This document shows positions 1 through 8,235 of a DNA stretch of 64,000 nt, piece by piece (position 1 is the first letter of the stretch; every line of letters starts with the position of its first letter). The position numbers and the translations under genes were made by a program. Origin of the DNA: an uncultured Lentibacter sp. GTDB lineage: Bacteria > Pseudomonadota > Alphaproteobacteria > Rhodobacterales > Rhodobacteraceae. The stretch is taken from NCBI GenBank assembly GCA_947497495.1, contig CANMGT010000011.1, positions 18,484-82,483 of the forward strand. Direction: 5' to 3'. Below the pieces are notes generated by a model. That model was not told the origin of the DNA and ran no database searches. It saw nothing but the letters and a program-made list of their open reading frames with translations.

Positions 1-80
1 TCGGACGCCTGTAGCAGGTCCTGCTCTGTTTTCCCCTGAGCCAGTCTGATTTGCGCCAACTCGATAATTTTTTGAACCAT
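1..80 (-). CDS. Partial gene, N-terminus of a small monooxygenase-like protein
   Basis: The gene starts at ATG 80-78 and runs leftward off the window, so only about 26 codons are visible. They read MVQKIIELAQIRLAQGKTEQ and then DLLQASD. A good Shine-Dalgarno sequence (AGAGGAAA on the minus strand) lies just upstream. The opening, a beta-strand followed by a G-x-(T/S)-E-x-x-L/F turn, resembles small dimeric alpha/beta-barrel proteins of the antibiotic-biosynthesis-monooxygenase type, but too little is present to name it. It is divergent from the WYL-type regulator at 156 and shares a 76-bp intergenic region containing a perfect dyad, so it is probably the regulator's target. The reading frame and start are clear; the function is a guess. 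Confidence 0.6.
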   Translation of the reverse strand, partial: MVQKIIELAQIRLAQGKTEQDLLQAS

Positions 81-124
81 TTGCGTTTCCTCTGGTTTGC
101 AGCGTTTCCCGGTCACTCTATTTT

Positions 125-151
125 CAAATATGCCAAATGGTGTCATATTTG
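125..151. promoter_or_regulatory. Dyad operator between the divergent pair
   Basis: CAAATATG (125-132) and CATATTTG (144-151) form a perfect 8-bp inverted repeat with an 11-nt spacer. It lies between the leftward start at 80 and the regulator start at 156. Position and symmetry fit the binding site of the adjacent WYL regulator. This is inferred; no experiment or homologous site was consulted. Confidence 0.6.
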
Positions 152-155
152 TTTG

Positions 156-884
156 ATGCAGACCCGGACCCGACTAGAACGACTGGATCGACTAGAAAGC
201 TGGCTGAAATCTGATGCCATACTTGTTTTGCGTGACGCAGCCGCAGAGCTTGGCGTGAGTATTCGCACGATCAATCGAGATATCGAGCTTTTGCGCGAGC
301 GGGGCGTTCCCGTGGAGGCTGATCGAGGTCGGGGTGGCGGTGTACGCTTGAACAGCCGATGGGGCGTTGGCAGGGTTACTTTCACTTATCGGGAAGCAAT
401 CGACTTATTGGTTGGGATCGCAATGAGCGAACAAACCGATCAAGCCATGCAAATGGGGCAGTCTCGATCCATCAGACGCAAGCTGATGGCCTCCTTTTCG
501 CATGCAGATCAGTCGAGGATAAACAAATTTAGAGACCGCATCAGAACCGGAGCGCCGTCATCGACCGCGTCTAGGAGTGATTTTAAGACATCGGGAGAGC
601 AAGTCGGGAGCACCTTGAAAGAAGCCTTTCTTCTCACCAAAACGGCGAAGTTGACTTACTTAGATGGCAAGGGGCAAGAAACCTGTCGCCTTATCGAACC
701 ACATTTTTTGGTGCTGAATCCGCCGATCTGGTATGCCGTTTGTTGGGATCATCTGCGAAAAGACGTCAGAAGTTTTCGTTGTGATCGAATGCTCAGGGTC
801 GTGTTGCAGTCATCCACTTTTGACTTGCGCCCATGGCAGGAATTTCAACACGCGATGGACGGAAACCCGACTAGCGCAATTTAA
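156..884 (+). CDS. HTH/WYL-domain transcriptional regulator (YafY-like)
   Basis: A 242-aa DNA-binding regulator. Residues 1-60 form a DeoR/HTH_11-type winged helix (RLDRLESWL, then VSIRTINRDIELLRERG and a GRGGGVRL wing). Residues ~150-230 carry a WYL-like ligand-sensing domain (KLTYLDGKG, RLIEPHFLVL, PPIWYAVCWD, RSFRCDRM). The frame is open further upstream to TTG 51, but the ATG at 156 gives the standard start of this family and sits directly after the 125-151 dyad, so it is preferred. There is no Shine-Dalgarno sequence, so translation may be close to leaderless. It is divergently paired with the truncated gene at 1-80, the usual layout for a one-component sensor controlling its neighbour. 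The ligand is unknown. Confidence 0.85.
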   Translation: MQTRTRLERLDRLESWLKSDAILVLRDAAAELGVSIRTINRDIELLRERGVPVEADRGRGGGVRLNSRWGVGRVTFTYREAIDLLVGIAMSEQTDQAMQMGQSRSIRRKLMASFSHADQSRINKFRDRIRTGAPSSTASRSDFKTSGEQVGSTLKEAFLLTKTAKLTYLDGKGQETCRLIEPHFLVLNPPIWYAVCWDHLRKDVRSFRCDRMLRVVLQSSTFDLRPWQEFQHAMDGNPTSAI

Positions 885-1567
885 CATCGTTTCAATATTA
901 GCGCTTGGGCTTGAAATGAGTCTGCAAGCTTTTCGCTTAACAGCGTCAAGGATGTATCGGTAAGTGGTCCGTTCACGACTTTCTGTTGTCGCAGCAGGCA
1001 TTCGCCAGGCCGCAGAAAACGGTTAAGTTGGGCTCAAAGCGGAATAGGAGCATTTCGCCTTCAATGGCCGGGCTGCGGGACAAAGCGGATCTTCGTGGCG
1101 AGCATGGTCAGCCCCTGGGGCGGCGATCCAACGGGCATTGGGAAGCACTTTATGCCAGCCAAACACATCCTCAGAACGAAGGGTGCGCCTGCATCAGCCA
1201 TATCGCCAGCCCATGGGAAGGGGCTGACGATAGCCGGGCCGCTGCGCGGCTGTTAACCGGCTTGGTGCTCAAATCGAACTTCTACAATGGGCTCACAACT
1301 GTCACAAGTTGCGACATGCACCGATGACTGGAATGCGGGCTTTATTGCCATTCAATGAGTGGATTTGAACGTCCGCGATGGCGATGGCGATGGCGATAGG
1401 TAGGGCTCAACGGCCAGTCAAGCTCAAGCGCATAATAGAGATTATGTTAAATAAAGCTTTTCGGCCTTTCATGGTACTTGCTAAGTCAATGAAGGATCAC
1501 GAAAAAGTTGACAGCCCCTGAAACAGAAAGGGTTGACAGGTATTACCAATTCGCTCATCTTTTCGCA
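885..1567. other. Intergenic region, no convincing gene
   Basis: A 683-bp stretch between the WYL regulator and the His-rich protein. The longest open frame (986-1327, 113 codons) has no ribosome-binding site and an implausible composition, so it is not called. The stretch holds a short GCGATG tandem repeat and looks like decayed sequence. A promoter for the copper operon probably lies in the AT-rich 1430-1500 part, but no clear -35/-10 pair was identified. Confidence 0.5.
1375..1398. repeat. GCGATG hexamer tandem repeat
   Basis: Three perfect and one imperfect (GCGATA) tandem copies of GCGATG in non-coding sequence. It is a possible slippage site with no evident function. Confidence 0.7.
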
Positions 1568-1969
1568 ATGAAACGGATTCCCACCATTTTAAGTACTGTC
1601 AAAGCATTTGTATGCTTGGCTCTACTATTGGCCGTGGTTTTGTTTCCCCCGAAAGCTGTACATGCTAGCTCCAGTGAGCACGGTGGCCACGGGGCAGTTA
1701 TGAAAAATGCTGCCAACCAAGAGCACGCCAATGTTCATTCTGGTCATGCCGATCACTCTACCGGGCACGCTGAATACAACAGTGAAGTTGGAAGTGCTGA
1801 CCAGAATCATGGTTCGACCCAGTGCTGCAGTGACGTCTGTCTCTCTGTGGTTCTTGTTGAAAATCATGAGATATTTGTCGTTCAAGCGACGAGTGATCAC
1901 TATCTGACGCTCAATTCACAGATAGCGTCGTTTGACCCAAACAGCTTTCTTCGCCCCCCACGCTCCTAA
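1568..1969 (+). CDS. His-rich secreted protein with CC...C motif, probable metal binding
   Basis: A 133-aa exported protein. An N-terminal signal sequence (basic MKRIPTIL, a hydrophobic run at residues ~12-27, then VHASS) precedes a low-complexity histidine-rich segment (HGGHG, HANVHSGHADHSTGHAE) and a QCCSDVC cysteine motif around residue 100. Such His/Cys-rich periplasmic proteins commonly open copper-resistance clusters and are thought to buffer metal. The frame is open from TTG 1508, which has a weak AAGGA upstream, but starting there puts about 20 residues before the signal peptide, so ATG 1568 is preferred. It is followed by a lipoprotein, TolC-like, multicopper oxidase and cupredoxin genes on the same strand. 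The exact family is not recognised; metal binding is inferred from composition and context. Confidence 0.7.
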   Translation: MKRIPTILSTVKAFVCLALLLAVVLFPPKAVHASSSEHGGHGAVMKNAANQEHANVHSGHADHSTGHAEYNSEVGSADQNHGSTQCCSDVCLSVVLVENHEIFVVQATSDHYLTLNSQIASFDPNSFLRPPRS

Positions 1970-2050
1970 CCTGATCCTAGGCCCTAAACGGGACCTTAGC
2001 TTTGCGCACCTAAGTGCGTGAGCCCTTAGTTCACAAATCAGGTTAGTTTC

Positions 2051-2272
2051 ATGAAAATCTATCTACTCACGGGGGCCTCGGTCCTTACGCTTAGCGCATG
2101 TGCGTCTGAGCCAACAGCTCTACCAATAGTGACGGCACAGCATGCAGTTGCAAACCCAGCTGTTTCATCTTCAATCACTTACAAAGACCCCTTGTCCGGC
2201 TATGTATACCGCGGCCCTACCGGTCCTCGTGATTGGCGTTCTGTCAATCAAGAACAGACGGAGAGCCACTGA
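2051..2272 (+). CDS. Small lipoprotein of the copper cluster
   Basis: A 73-aa predicted lipoprotein. The signal peptide MKIYLLTGASVLT ends in a lipobox LSAC (Cys17). The mature part is Pro/Ala-rich, then SITYKDPLSGYVYRGPTGP. No enzyme motif is visible. The stop codon overlaps the start of the next gene by one base (TGATG at 2270-2274), so it is translationally coupled to the TolC-like lipoprotein and probably works with it at the outer membrane. The function is unknown. Confidence 0.75.
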   Translation: MKIYLLTGASVLTLSACASEPTALPIVTAQHAVANPAVSSSITYKDPLSGYVYRGPTGPRDWRSVNQEQTESH

Positions 2273-3735
2273 TGAAAATCTCAAGATTATCTCTCGTCGT
2301 AGGCTTTCCGCTGTTTCTGGGAGCTTGTGCCACAGCGATACCTGGTTCGTATACTGAACAGAAAGCAGGTTTCGCCAACGTTTCTACGCAAACAGCCAAA
2401 GCCATTGGGAAGCGCACTGTTTTCGCTCAAACTCAGTCTGAGAATGAGGCGGTTAAGAAGCAAGTACACAGCATGGTGCACCGCAAGACCATATCTGCGG
2501 ACACCGCTGTTCAAGTGGCTTTGCTCAACAACAAAGGGCTGCAGGCGTCATATGCTAATGTAGGCATTTCAGCCACTGATGCATGGCAACAAGCAACGCC
2601 AGAAAATCCAGTTGTTTCTCTAGGCATTTTGGGAATTGGCGCCGCTGAACTTGGTGTTTATCGAGCCATAGAGGGTATTATTGCGACCAACATCCTAGAG
2701 GCAAAAACACGCAAGCAGCGCGTTGCTCTAGCAGATGTTAACTTCCGCGCCGCGCAGCTTTCAGCGGTAAACGATAGCCTAGGGCTAGCCAATGAAACGC
2801 GCGTGGCGTGGATTGATGCTGTAGCCGCTTTTGAAGCCGTTTCTTATCTCAAGCGAGCCAAAGCAACTTCAGACGCCGGCTCTGAACTAGCTCGTAAGCT
2901 TGGTGAAACTGGAGCACTCAACAAAGCGGGGCAAGCTCGTGAACAAGCTTTCAATGCCGAATTGGCAGGACAATTGGCCAAGGCTCGGTTGAATGCAGCG
3001 CGCTCAAAGGAAAACTTAACCAAATTGATGGGCCTATGGGGCTCCGAAGTAAACTACTTTGTGCCTGATGCTTTGCCAGCTCTGCCAAGGTCAGTCGGGA
3101 GAGTGTCCAAAGTTGAAGGCAAGGCTTTGAGAAATCGCGTAGACCTGCGTGTCGCTAAGCTGGGGCTAGAAGCCCAAGCCAAATCCTTTGGACTAACAGA
3201 TCAAACGCGACTGGTAACGGATCTCGAAATAATAGCCGGCTTTGAGACTGAACGAGAAGTCGATGGTGGAGAAATAGAAACCGAAACCACTCCTCAGATC
3301 GAATTGGAATTCGCTATTCCAATCTATGACACTGGTAAAGCGCGTATGCGCAAAGCGGAGCTTATGTATCTGCAAGCGGCCAATGTTCTCGCTGAAAAAG
3401 CTGTCAATGTGAGGTCTGAAGCAAGAGGCGCAGAAGTCTCGTATCACTCATCTTACAAGATAGCGAAGCACTACCGCAACGTTCTGGTGCCACTGCGCAA
3501 GACCGTCGAAGAAGAAGCTCTTCTGTCTTACAATGGCATGATCACCAATACATTCGAATTGCTCACAGACGTTCGTGAAAAGCTCAGCGCTGAGCTGGAA
3601 GCGGCGAACGCAAAACGTGAATTCTTCTTGGCCCAAGCTGAACTGACAGCCGCGATCTACGGCGGTGGAGCTGGCAGCAATGACGCTGGTGGAGAAGGCG
3701 CAACACTTGCCGCCGGTGGCGGCGCAGGACACTGA
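2272..3735 (+). CDS. TolC-family outer-membrane lipoprotein
   Basis: A 487-aa outer-membrane efflux-type protein. It begins with a lipoprotein signal (lipobox LGAC, Cys19) and continues with long Ala/Glu/Lys/Gln-rich amphipathic helices in two halves (~90-280 and ~300-470), the pattern of the TolC/CusC alpha-barrel. It ends in a Gly-rich tail (GGGAGSNDAGGEG). ATG 2272 is chosen over the upstream 2233 frame because it overlaps the preceding stop (TGATG) and gives a clean lipobox. No RND pump or membrane-fusion gene sits next to it; the neighbours are a multicopper oxidase and a cupredoxin. It may partner a pump encoded elsewhere or serve copper export as an orphan. The family call is confident, the substrate is inferred. 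Confidence 0.88.
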   Translation: MKISRLSLVVGFPLFLGACATAIPGSYTEQKAGFANVSTQTAKAIGKRTVFAQTQSENEAVKKQVHSMVHRKTISADTAVQVALLNNKGLQASYANVGISATDAWQQATPENPVVSLGILGIGAAELGVYRAIEGIIATNILEAKTRKQRVALADVNFRAAQLSAVNDSLGLANETRVAWIDAVAAFEAVSYLKRAKATSDAGSELARKLGETGALNKAGQAREQAFNAELAGQLAKARLNAARSKENLTKLMGLWGSEVNYFVPDALPALPRSVGRVSKVEGKALRNRVDLRVAKLGLEAQAKSFGLTDQTRLVTDLEIIAGFETEREVDGGEIETETTPQIELEFAIPIYDTGKARMRKAELMYLQAANVLAEKAVNVRSEARGAEVSYHSSYKIAKHYRNVLVPLRKTVEEEALLSYNGMITNTFELLTDVREKLSAELEAANAKREFFLAQAELTAAIYGGGAGSNDAGGEGATLAAGGGAGH

Positions 3736-3748
3736 AAGGACTGATGAC

Positions 3749-5107
3749 ATGATTAATCGACGTCAATTACTCGGGGCCGGTGCAGCAGGTGCAGCCCTCG
3801 TTTCTTCTCAAGCATGGAGTAAGACCACAAATATGGGGCTGCCTGAAGCCGCTCAGATGGACTCAGCTTCAACGGCGATTACAGCTCGGCCTTCTTCGGG
3901 GCCGGACTATAATCCGGTTGTTACACTAAATGGATGGACTTTGCCCCATCGAATGAACAATGGGATCAAGGAGTTTCACCTTGTTGCGGAACCGGTCGAG
4001 CGCGAACTAGCAGACGGTATGATCGCACATCTTTGGGGTTACAATGGTCAATCGACAGGACCAACCATCGAGGCGGTGGAAGGTGACCGCGTTCGGATAT
4101 ACGTTACAAACAGGCTGCCTGAGGGGACTACGGTCCATTGGCATGGGCTTATTCTTCCTTCTGGCATGGACGGTGTTTCAGGGCTGAGCCATCCGAGTAT
4201 CCCACCGGGAAAGACGTTTATTTATGAGTTTGACTTAACCAAGTCAGGTACATTCATGTATCACCCCCATGGTGATGAAATGACCCAGATGGCGATGGGC
4301 ATGATGGGCATGTTTGTGGTGCATCCCAAAGATCCGACATTTATGCCGGTGGATCGTGACTTCCTGATCATGTTGAACGCATTCGACATTGATCCAGGCA
4401 CCTACGTTCCACGCATCATGACGATGACGGACTTCAACCTGTGGACATGGAATAGCCGAATATTTCCAGACATTGATCCGCTCGTCGTGAACAAAGGTGA
4501 CAAGGTGCGAGTTCGCGTCGGTAACCTGACGATGACGAACCATCCCATCCACATGCATGGCTACGACTTTAAGGTCACTTGCACGGACGGAGGCTGGGTG
4601 CCGCCAGAAGCGCAGTGGCCCGAGGTTAGCATCGACATTCCGGTAGGCGCGATGCGCGCTTACGAGTTTGTGGCAGAACATCTGGGGGATTGGGCTATCC
4701 ACTGTCACAAGTCACATCACACGATGAACGCAATGGGGCATGATGTGCCCACGTTCATCGGCGTAAACAAAAAACCGCTCACTCAGAAAATACGGCAATT
4801 CCAACCCGAATACATGCCTATGGGCATGTCTGGAATGGGGGACATGGCCAAAATGTCTATGCCACTTCCAGACAACACCATTCCGATGATGACAGGATGG
4901 GGGCCGTATGGACCGATTGAAATGGGCGGCATGTTTTCGGTTGTGAAGGTGCGGGATGGCATCGACGCGGACGATTACGAAGATCCCGGCTGGTACGAAA
5001 ATCCTCCGGGCGAGATGGCCTACGAATGGACAGGCGAACTTCCCGAATTTGCCTCCAACAACAGCCCAAAAACACTACTGACTCCTAAACCAACGCAGAA
5101 GGGCTAA
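3749..5107 (+). CDS. Multicopper oxidase, Tat-exported, Met-rich (CopA-like)
   Basis: A 452-aa periplasmic copper oxidase that probably oxidises Cu(I) to the less harmful Cu(II). A twin-arginine signal (NRRQLLGAGAAGAALV) begins at ATG 3749. The copper motifs are all present: HWHG at 130-133, HPH at 172-174, HPIHMHG at 265-271, and the type-1 segment HCHKSHH at 318-324 with Cys319, His324 and axial Met329. A Met-rich tail (MPMGMSGMGDMAKMSM, from about residue 350) follows the last copper site, where copper-resistance oxidases often hold extra Cu(I). It is shorter than classical CopA (~600 aa). It lies in an operon-like run with the TolC-like gene upstream (13-bp gap) and the cupredoxin downstream (46-bp gap). 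Confidence 0.93.
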   Translation: MINRRQLLGAGAAGAALVSSQAWSKTTNMGLPEAAQMDSASTAITARPSSGPDYNPVVTLNGWTLPHRMNNGIKEFHLVAEPVERELADGMIAHLWGYNGQSTGPTIEAVEGDRVRIYVTNRLPEGTTVHWHGLILPSGMDGVSGLSHPSIPPGKTFIYEFDLTKSGTFMYHPHGDEMTQMAMGMMGMFVVHPKDPTFMPVDRDFLIMLNAFDIDPGTYVPRIMTMTDFNLWTWNSRIFPDIDPLVVNKGDKVRVRVGNLTMTNHPIHMHGYDFKVTCTDGGWVPPEAQWPEVSIDIPVGAMRAYEFVAEHLGDWAIHCHKSHHTMNAMGHDVPTFIGVNKKPLTQKIRQFQPEYMPMGMSGMGDMAKMSMPLPDNTIPMMTGWGPYGPIEMGGMFSVVKVRDGIDADDYEDPGWYENPPGEMAYEWTGELPEFASNNSPKTLLTPKPTQKG

Positions 5108-5153
5108 CTGGCCCTCTGTCTTAACTTTACCAAACTTAAAACAGGACGAAAAA

Positions 5154-5867
5154 ATGAAAAAACTACTTCTGAGTACCGCTATCACTTTTGCACTCGCAAC
5201 AGGCGCTTTTGCAGATGCTGGTCATGCCAAGAAAGAAACATCCGAAGCACCGGAAATGATGATCGGTATGCCGGGTAATTCAGCAAAGATTGATCGTACA
5301 ATCGATGTCATTCTGCTCGAAAATAATGACGGCGAAATGCTAATCCAGAGCGAAGAGATGAATATCAATCAAGGCGAGACCATTCTTTTCAAGATCAAGA
5401 ACGAAGGCGAGCTAGAGCATGAGTTTGTCCTTGATACTGTGGAGCGCAATGCCGAGCACAAAATCGAGATGGCAAAAATGGACATGGAGCATGACGATCC
5501 CAATCGCATTCGCCTTGATTCTGGCGCATCAGGTGAAGTGGTTTGGACTTTTGCCAATGCCGGTACGTTTGAAGCGGCTTGCCTGATCCCTGGCCATTAC
5601 GAGTCCGGCATGCACCGCGAAGTTGCTGTAGGCGAGCAGATGGCGCAGGCCAACGTGGAATACACGTCTGGCAAAATCAAGAAAGTCGATGCCAAGGCTG
5701 GAAAGGTGACCATCATTCATGGCCCACTGGTCAATCTCGACATGCCTGCGATGACGATGGTGTTTCGTGCTGACGAAGCAATGATTGCAAAAATGTCTAA
5801 GGGCCAAAGCATTGAATTTGTAGCGGATCGTGTTAAAGGCAAGCTTACCGTTACAGCTATTAAATAG
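5154..5867 (+). CDS. Cupredoxin-CusF fusion protein
   Basis: A 237-aa secreted copper protein combining two copper domains. After a signal peptide (to about residue 20), residues ~45-157 form a plastocyanin-like cupredoxin with a complete type-1 ligand set: His89 (in EHEF), Cys143, His148 and Met153 (in CLIPGHYESGM). Residues ~170-237 form a CusF-like Cu(I)-binding OB fold (KIKKVDAKAGKVTII, then MPAMTM) with His189, Met200 and Met202. The CusF tryptophan that caps Cu(I) is replaced by Met197. The role is probably to receive and pass on periplasmic copper next to the multicopper oxidase. A good GGACGAAAAA ribosome site precedes ATG 5154. Both domain calls are strong; the transfer route is inferred. 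Confidence 0.9.
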   Translation: MKKLLLSTAITFALATGAFADAGHAKKETSEAPEMMIGMPGNSAKIDRTIDVILLENNDGEMLIQSEEMNINQGETILFKIKNEGELEHEFVLDTVERNAEHKIEMAKMDMEHDDPNRIRLDSGASGEVVWTFANAGTFEAACLIPGHYESGMHREVAVGEQMAQANVEYTSGKIKKVDAKAGKVTIIHGPLVNLDMPAMTMVFRADEAMIAKMSKGQSIEFVADRVKGKLTVTAIK

Positions 5868-6491
5868 CCTCCTCTAGGAGCGCCCTACTCGGCGACCATT
5901 GCATTAAATATGCTTTGGTCGCCATCTCGCTAAAGGTGCCGAAAATCCGAAGGGTGCCACAGGGTGGAATGATAACACCGAATACTGCGCACCTAATGAA
6001 TAAGCTCAACTTACTATCAAGAAAATAGATCAAAGTCGGCTAACTGTCTTGTTTTGCATCACAAAAGCCCTAGTTTAAACTCAAAATAGTTGTCGAAGGT
6101 TCTATTTCTCTCCTGCAAAAGAAGTCATTTTCCGCGTTGCAGAAGATCGGTGAAATGGGCTCACCTAGACCTTACCTGCTGGCAGCACCAACGACCGCTT
6201 AGCGGACGAAGCAGTCTTCGGTGTTTCCAGCTTAAGGTCTGATTTAGGCCCAAACCGGATCTTGACCCTAATTTCTAAATACTGCGGTGCGGCCCGTCGA
6301 AACGAACCATTCGTACATCATGCAGCATTTTGTCAGCTGGAGCGTCGGTCTGCGGACAAGGCAACCTTGCGCTCTTTATGTGGTATACCGCTACTTTGAG
6401 AAAGCCGTGCTAAGGTGGTTAGATTTGCCTTTTAGCTTCTCGCCACTTAAGCTCAGGCCATTAAAAATCAAGCAATATTGCGGAGTGAAAG
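5868..6491. other. Intergenic region after the copper operon
   Basis: About 620 bp without a convincing gene. The open frame 6287-6511 is judged a chance ORF. The stretch holds an inverted repeat close to the cupredoxin stop (5891-5923), an AT-rich portion around 6000-6110, and Roseobacter-style decayed sequence such as CGGTGCGGCCCGTC, which recurs near 58733. Confidence 0.5.
5891..5923. terminator. Inverted repeat after the copper operon
   Basis: GGCGACCA (5891-5898) and TGGTCGCC (5916-5923) form a perfect 8-bp stem with a 17-nt loop, 24 bp after the cupredoxin stop. There is no T-tract, so it may be a weak terminator or 3' stabiliser. Confidence 0.4.
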
Positions 6492-6821
6492 ATGACAGAG
6501 AGAACTTATAAGTATTGGCATCAGATCAAGAACAATGCTGACGGTCCTTTGCTGTTTTCGGGGACATTCCCAGTGCAAGCCTCAGGAAGCGCTGAACAGT
6601 CTCCTCTCAGTGAGGAGGAAACAGTGAATGACGGAAAGGTTTATGTAAACGGTCGCATCAGTTCCGGCGGATTATTGCGCTACTTTCAAGGGCTTTCGAC
6701 TAACGGAGATCCAGTCCTATCGGCGAATATTGGCGGCCAAAATGGATGTTATCTCTATAGCGATGAAGACTTGTCCGGGGCGGAAGTCGAAATTATTGTA
6801 GGCGGTGTGCTTGTGTTTTGA
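6492..6821 (+). CDS. Unknown small protein
   Basis: A 109-aa soluble protein with no recognised domain. A GGAG-type ribosome site (GCGGAGTGAAAG) precedes the ATG well. The sequence begins MTERTYKYWHQIKN, has acidic and glycine-rich stretches (VNGRISSGG, SANIGGQNG) and ends in a hydrophobic VEIIVGGVLVF. Strand-turn patterns suggest a small beta protein. There is no signal peptide. It stands alone, 419 bp before the AAA+/subtilase pair. The good ribosome site supports a real gene. Confidence 0.55.
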   Translation: MTERTYKYWHQIKNNADGPLLFSGTFPVQASGSAEQSPLSEEETVNDGKVYVNGRISSGGLLRYFQGLSTNGDPVLSANIGGQNGCYLYSDEDLSGAEVEIIVGGVLVF

Positions 6822-7240
6822 AGAAGTTAGGATCGAAAATCCAAGCATGAATGTCTGGTTTGGCAAGCCGCCGTGAAGCGGTGGCTACGACCGCAACGGC
6901 GGGCTTGGGACGGAATTTCGAGTTCCATTTTATCTGCTCCTCAATACAGCTCCTTCGCTGCGAGATTCAAAATCGCCGAATTGAACTCCTTGCAGACATA
7001 CTCCGCTGTCACGGAATACTGCGGTCGCGGCCTGCATTGCAGACATTGGCGAAGAGTAATTTAGGTTAGCGCTGATGTTGGCAAAGTCATGTTTCAGCGG
7101 CTACTATGTTGGGGCTGGTTGCGATATTGTTTCAACTTGCGCGGCTGATGTCACAGGATGTGCTGCGTACAGTTATTACGGCGATACTGGGTGGCCAGCC
7201 AGTAAACTTCCCGCTAGACTTGATGCTAGGAGGGTGCTTC
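6822..7240. other. Intergenic region before the AAA+/subtilase pair
   Basis: About 420 bp. Open frames here (6851-7069, 6873-7064, 7075-7296) overlap one another and lack ribosome sites. A strong Shine-Dalgarno sequence AGGAGGG (about 7228-7234) marks the start of the ATPase at 7241, arguing against the in-frame upstream extension to 7106. No clear promoter was picked out. Confidence 0.5.
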
Positions 7241-8227
7241 ATGGCTCGCGGCGAATTGATGAAAAAACTGTTGCTGAACTACGGTCGAGACGATGAGTTT
7301 CGCACCATTGTGGAACAGATCATCGCTGAGGAAGAGAAGAAAAATAACAAAGTTCTCGCCAACGGTCTGCGCAAAGCACTCCACGGATTGTCTAGCGCAG
7401 CGGCGCCCAAGGAACTGAACCGTCTCCTTCCCTTCCCTGACGATGCCGATGAATTCATCCAGCGAGTTGAACCTCGTTTCAGTCCTGAAGATATCCAACT
7501 CACTGTTGATAACGTTAGTCTATTTGCAGGACTGATTGAAGAGTACCGCAAGAGTGAAATCATCAAGCGCAACGGATTACCCGTACGTTCAAAGCTTCTG
7601 TTTTGCGGTCCACCAGGCACCGGTAAGACGCTTTGTGCAGAGATCTTTGCAGGACAGCTTGGCTTGCCGTTCTTCCATGTCAAACTGGACCGCTTAATCT
7701 CATCATTCCTTGGTGAAACCGCCACCAACATCCGCAAGACCTTTGAGTTTGCCCGTCGACAACCCAGCGTCTTGTTTTTTGATGAATTTGATGCCCTCGC
7801 GAGTTCGCGAGAAGAAGGTAATGATCACAGCGAACTGAGACGCGTTGTGAATTCACTGCTCATATTCATCGACCAAATTCAGCCGAGTGGTTTCCTGATT
7901 GCAGCGACAAACCTGGACGGACAATTGGATCCTGCCATCTGGCGGCGGTTCGATGAGGTGGTTTGGTTTGATCATCCCGACGAAAATATGACGCGGAAGT
8001 ACCTTATCAATGCGATGAAGAACGTAACCCTTGATTTCGACATCGAAGACATGGTTCAGAGCACGACCGATTATTCCTATGCAGAGCTTGAGAAGATCTG
8101 CAACCAAGCTAAAAAATTGGCGGTTTTAGCCCGCCGCAAGACAATTTCCAAAAAGCATTTTAGGGAAGCCATTCGATATGCCGATCGTCGTCGTATGCGC
8201 ATCCGCAAGTTAACCCATAAAGCGTGA
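7241..8227 (+). CDS. AAA+ ATPase paired with a subtilisin-like protease
   Basis: A 328-aa single-module AAA+ ATPase. Residues 1-100 are a helical, charged N-terminal region. The ATPase core follows: Walker A GPPGTGKT (123-130), Walker B VLFFDEFDAL with Asp181/Glu182, a sensor-1 type AATN, and an arginine-rich WRRFDEV. A helical lid (YSYAELEKIC) and a basic tail (RRRMRIRK) complete it. The strong AGGAGGG ribosome site fixes ATG 7241. It ends 8 bp before the subtilase start, so the two are one transcription unit. This AAA-S8 peptidase pairing recurs in bacteria; the ATPase probably remodels a substrate or controls the protease. A role in phage or stress conflict is a hypothesis only. Confidence 0.88.
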   Translation: MARGELMKKLLLNYGRDDEFRTIVEQIIAEEEKKNNKVLANGLRKALHGLSSAAAPKELNRLLPFPDDADEFIQRVEPRFSPEDIQLTVDNVSLFAGLIEEYRKSEIIKRNGLPVRSKLLFCGPPGTGKTLCAEIFAGQLGLPFFHVKLDRLISSFLGETATNIRKTFEFARRQPSVLFFDEFDALASSREEGNDHSELRRVVNSLLIFIDQIQPSGFLIAATNLDGQLDPAIWRRFDEVVWFDHPDENMTRKYLINAMKNVTLDFDIEDMVQSTTDYSYAELEKICNQAKKLAVLARRKTISKKHFREAIRYADRRRMRIRKLTHKA

Positions 8228-8235
8228 GATGAACC

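Noticed and set aside
986..1327. 113-codon open frame in the 885-1567 gap
   Set aside because: No ribosome site, odd composition, no recognisable domain; judged chance.
6287..6511. 74-codon frame before the unknown gene
   Set aside because: No ribosome site, overlaps the start of 6492-6821 in another frame.
7106..7240. Upstream extension of the AAA+ ATPase
   Set aside because: The strong AGGAGGG at 7228-7234 fixes ATG 7241; upstream residues are not ATPase-like.
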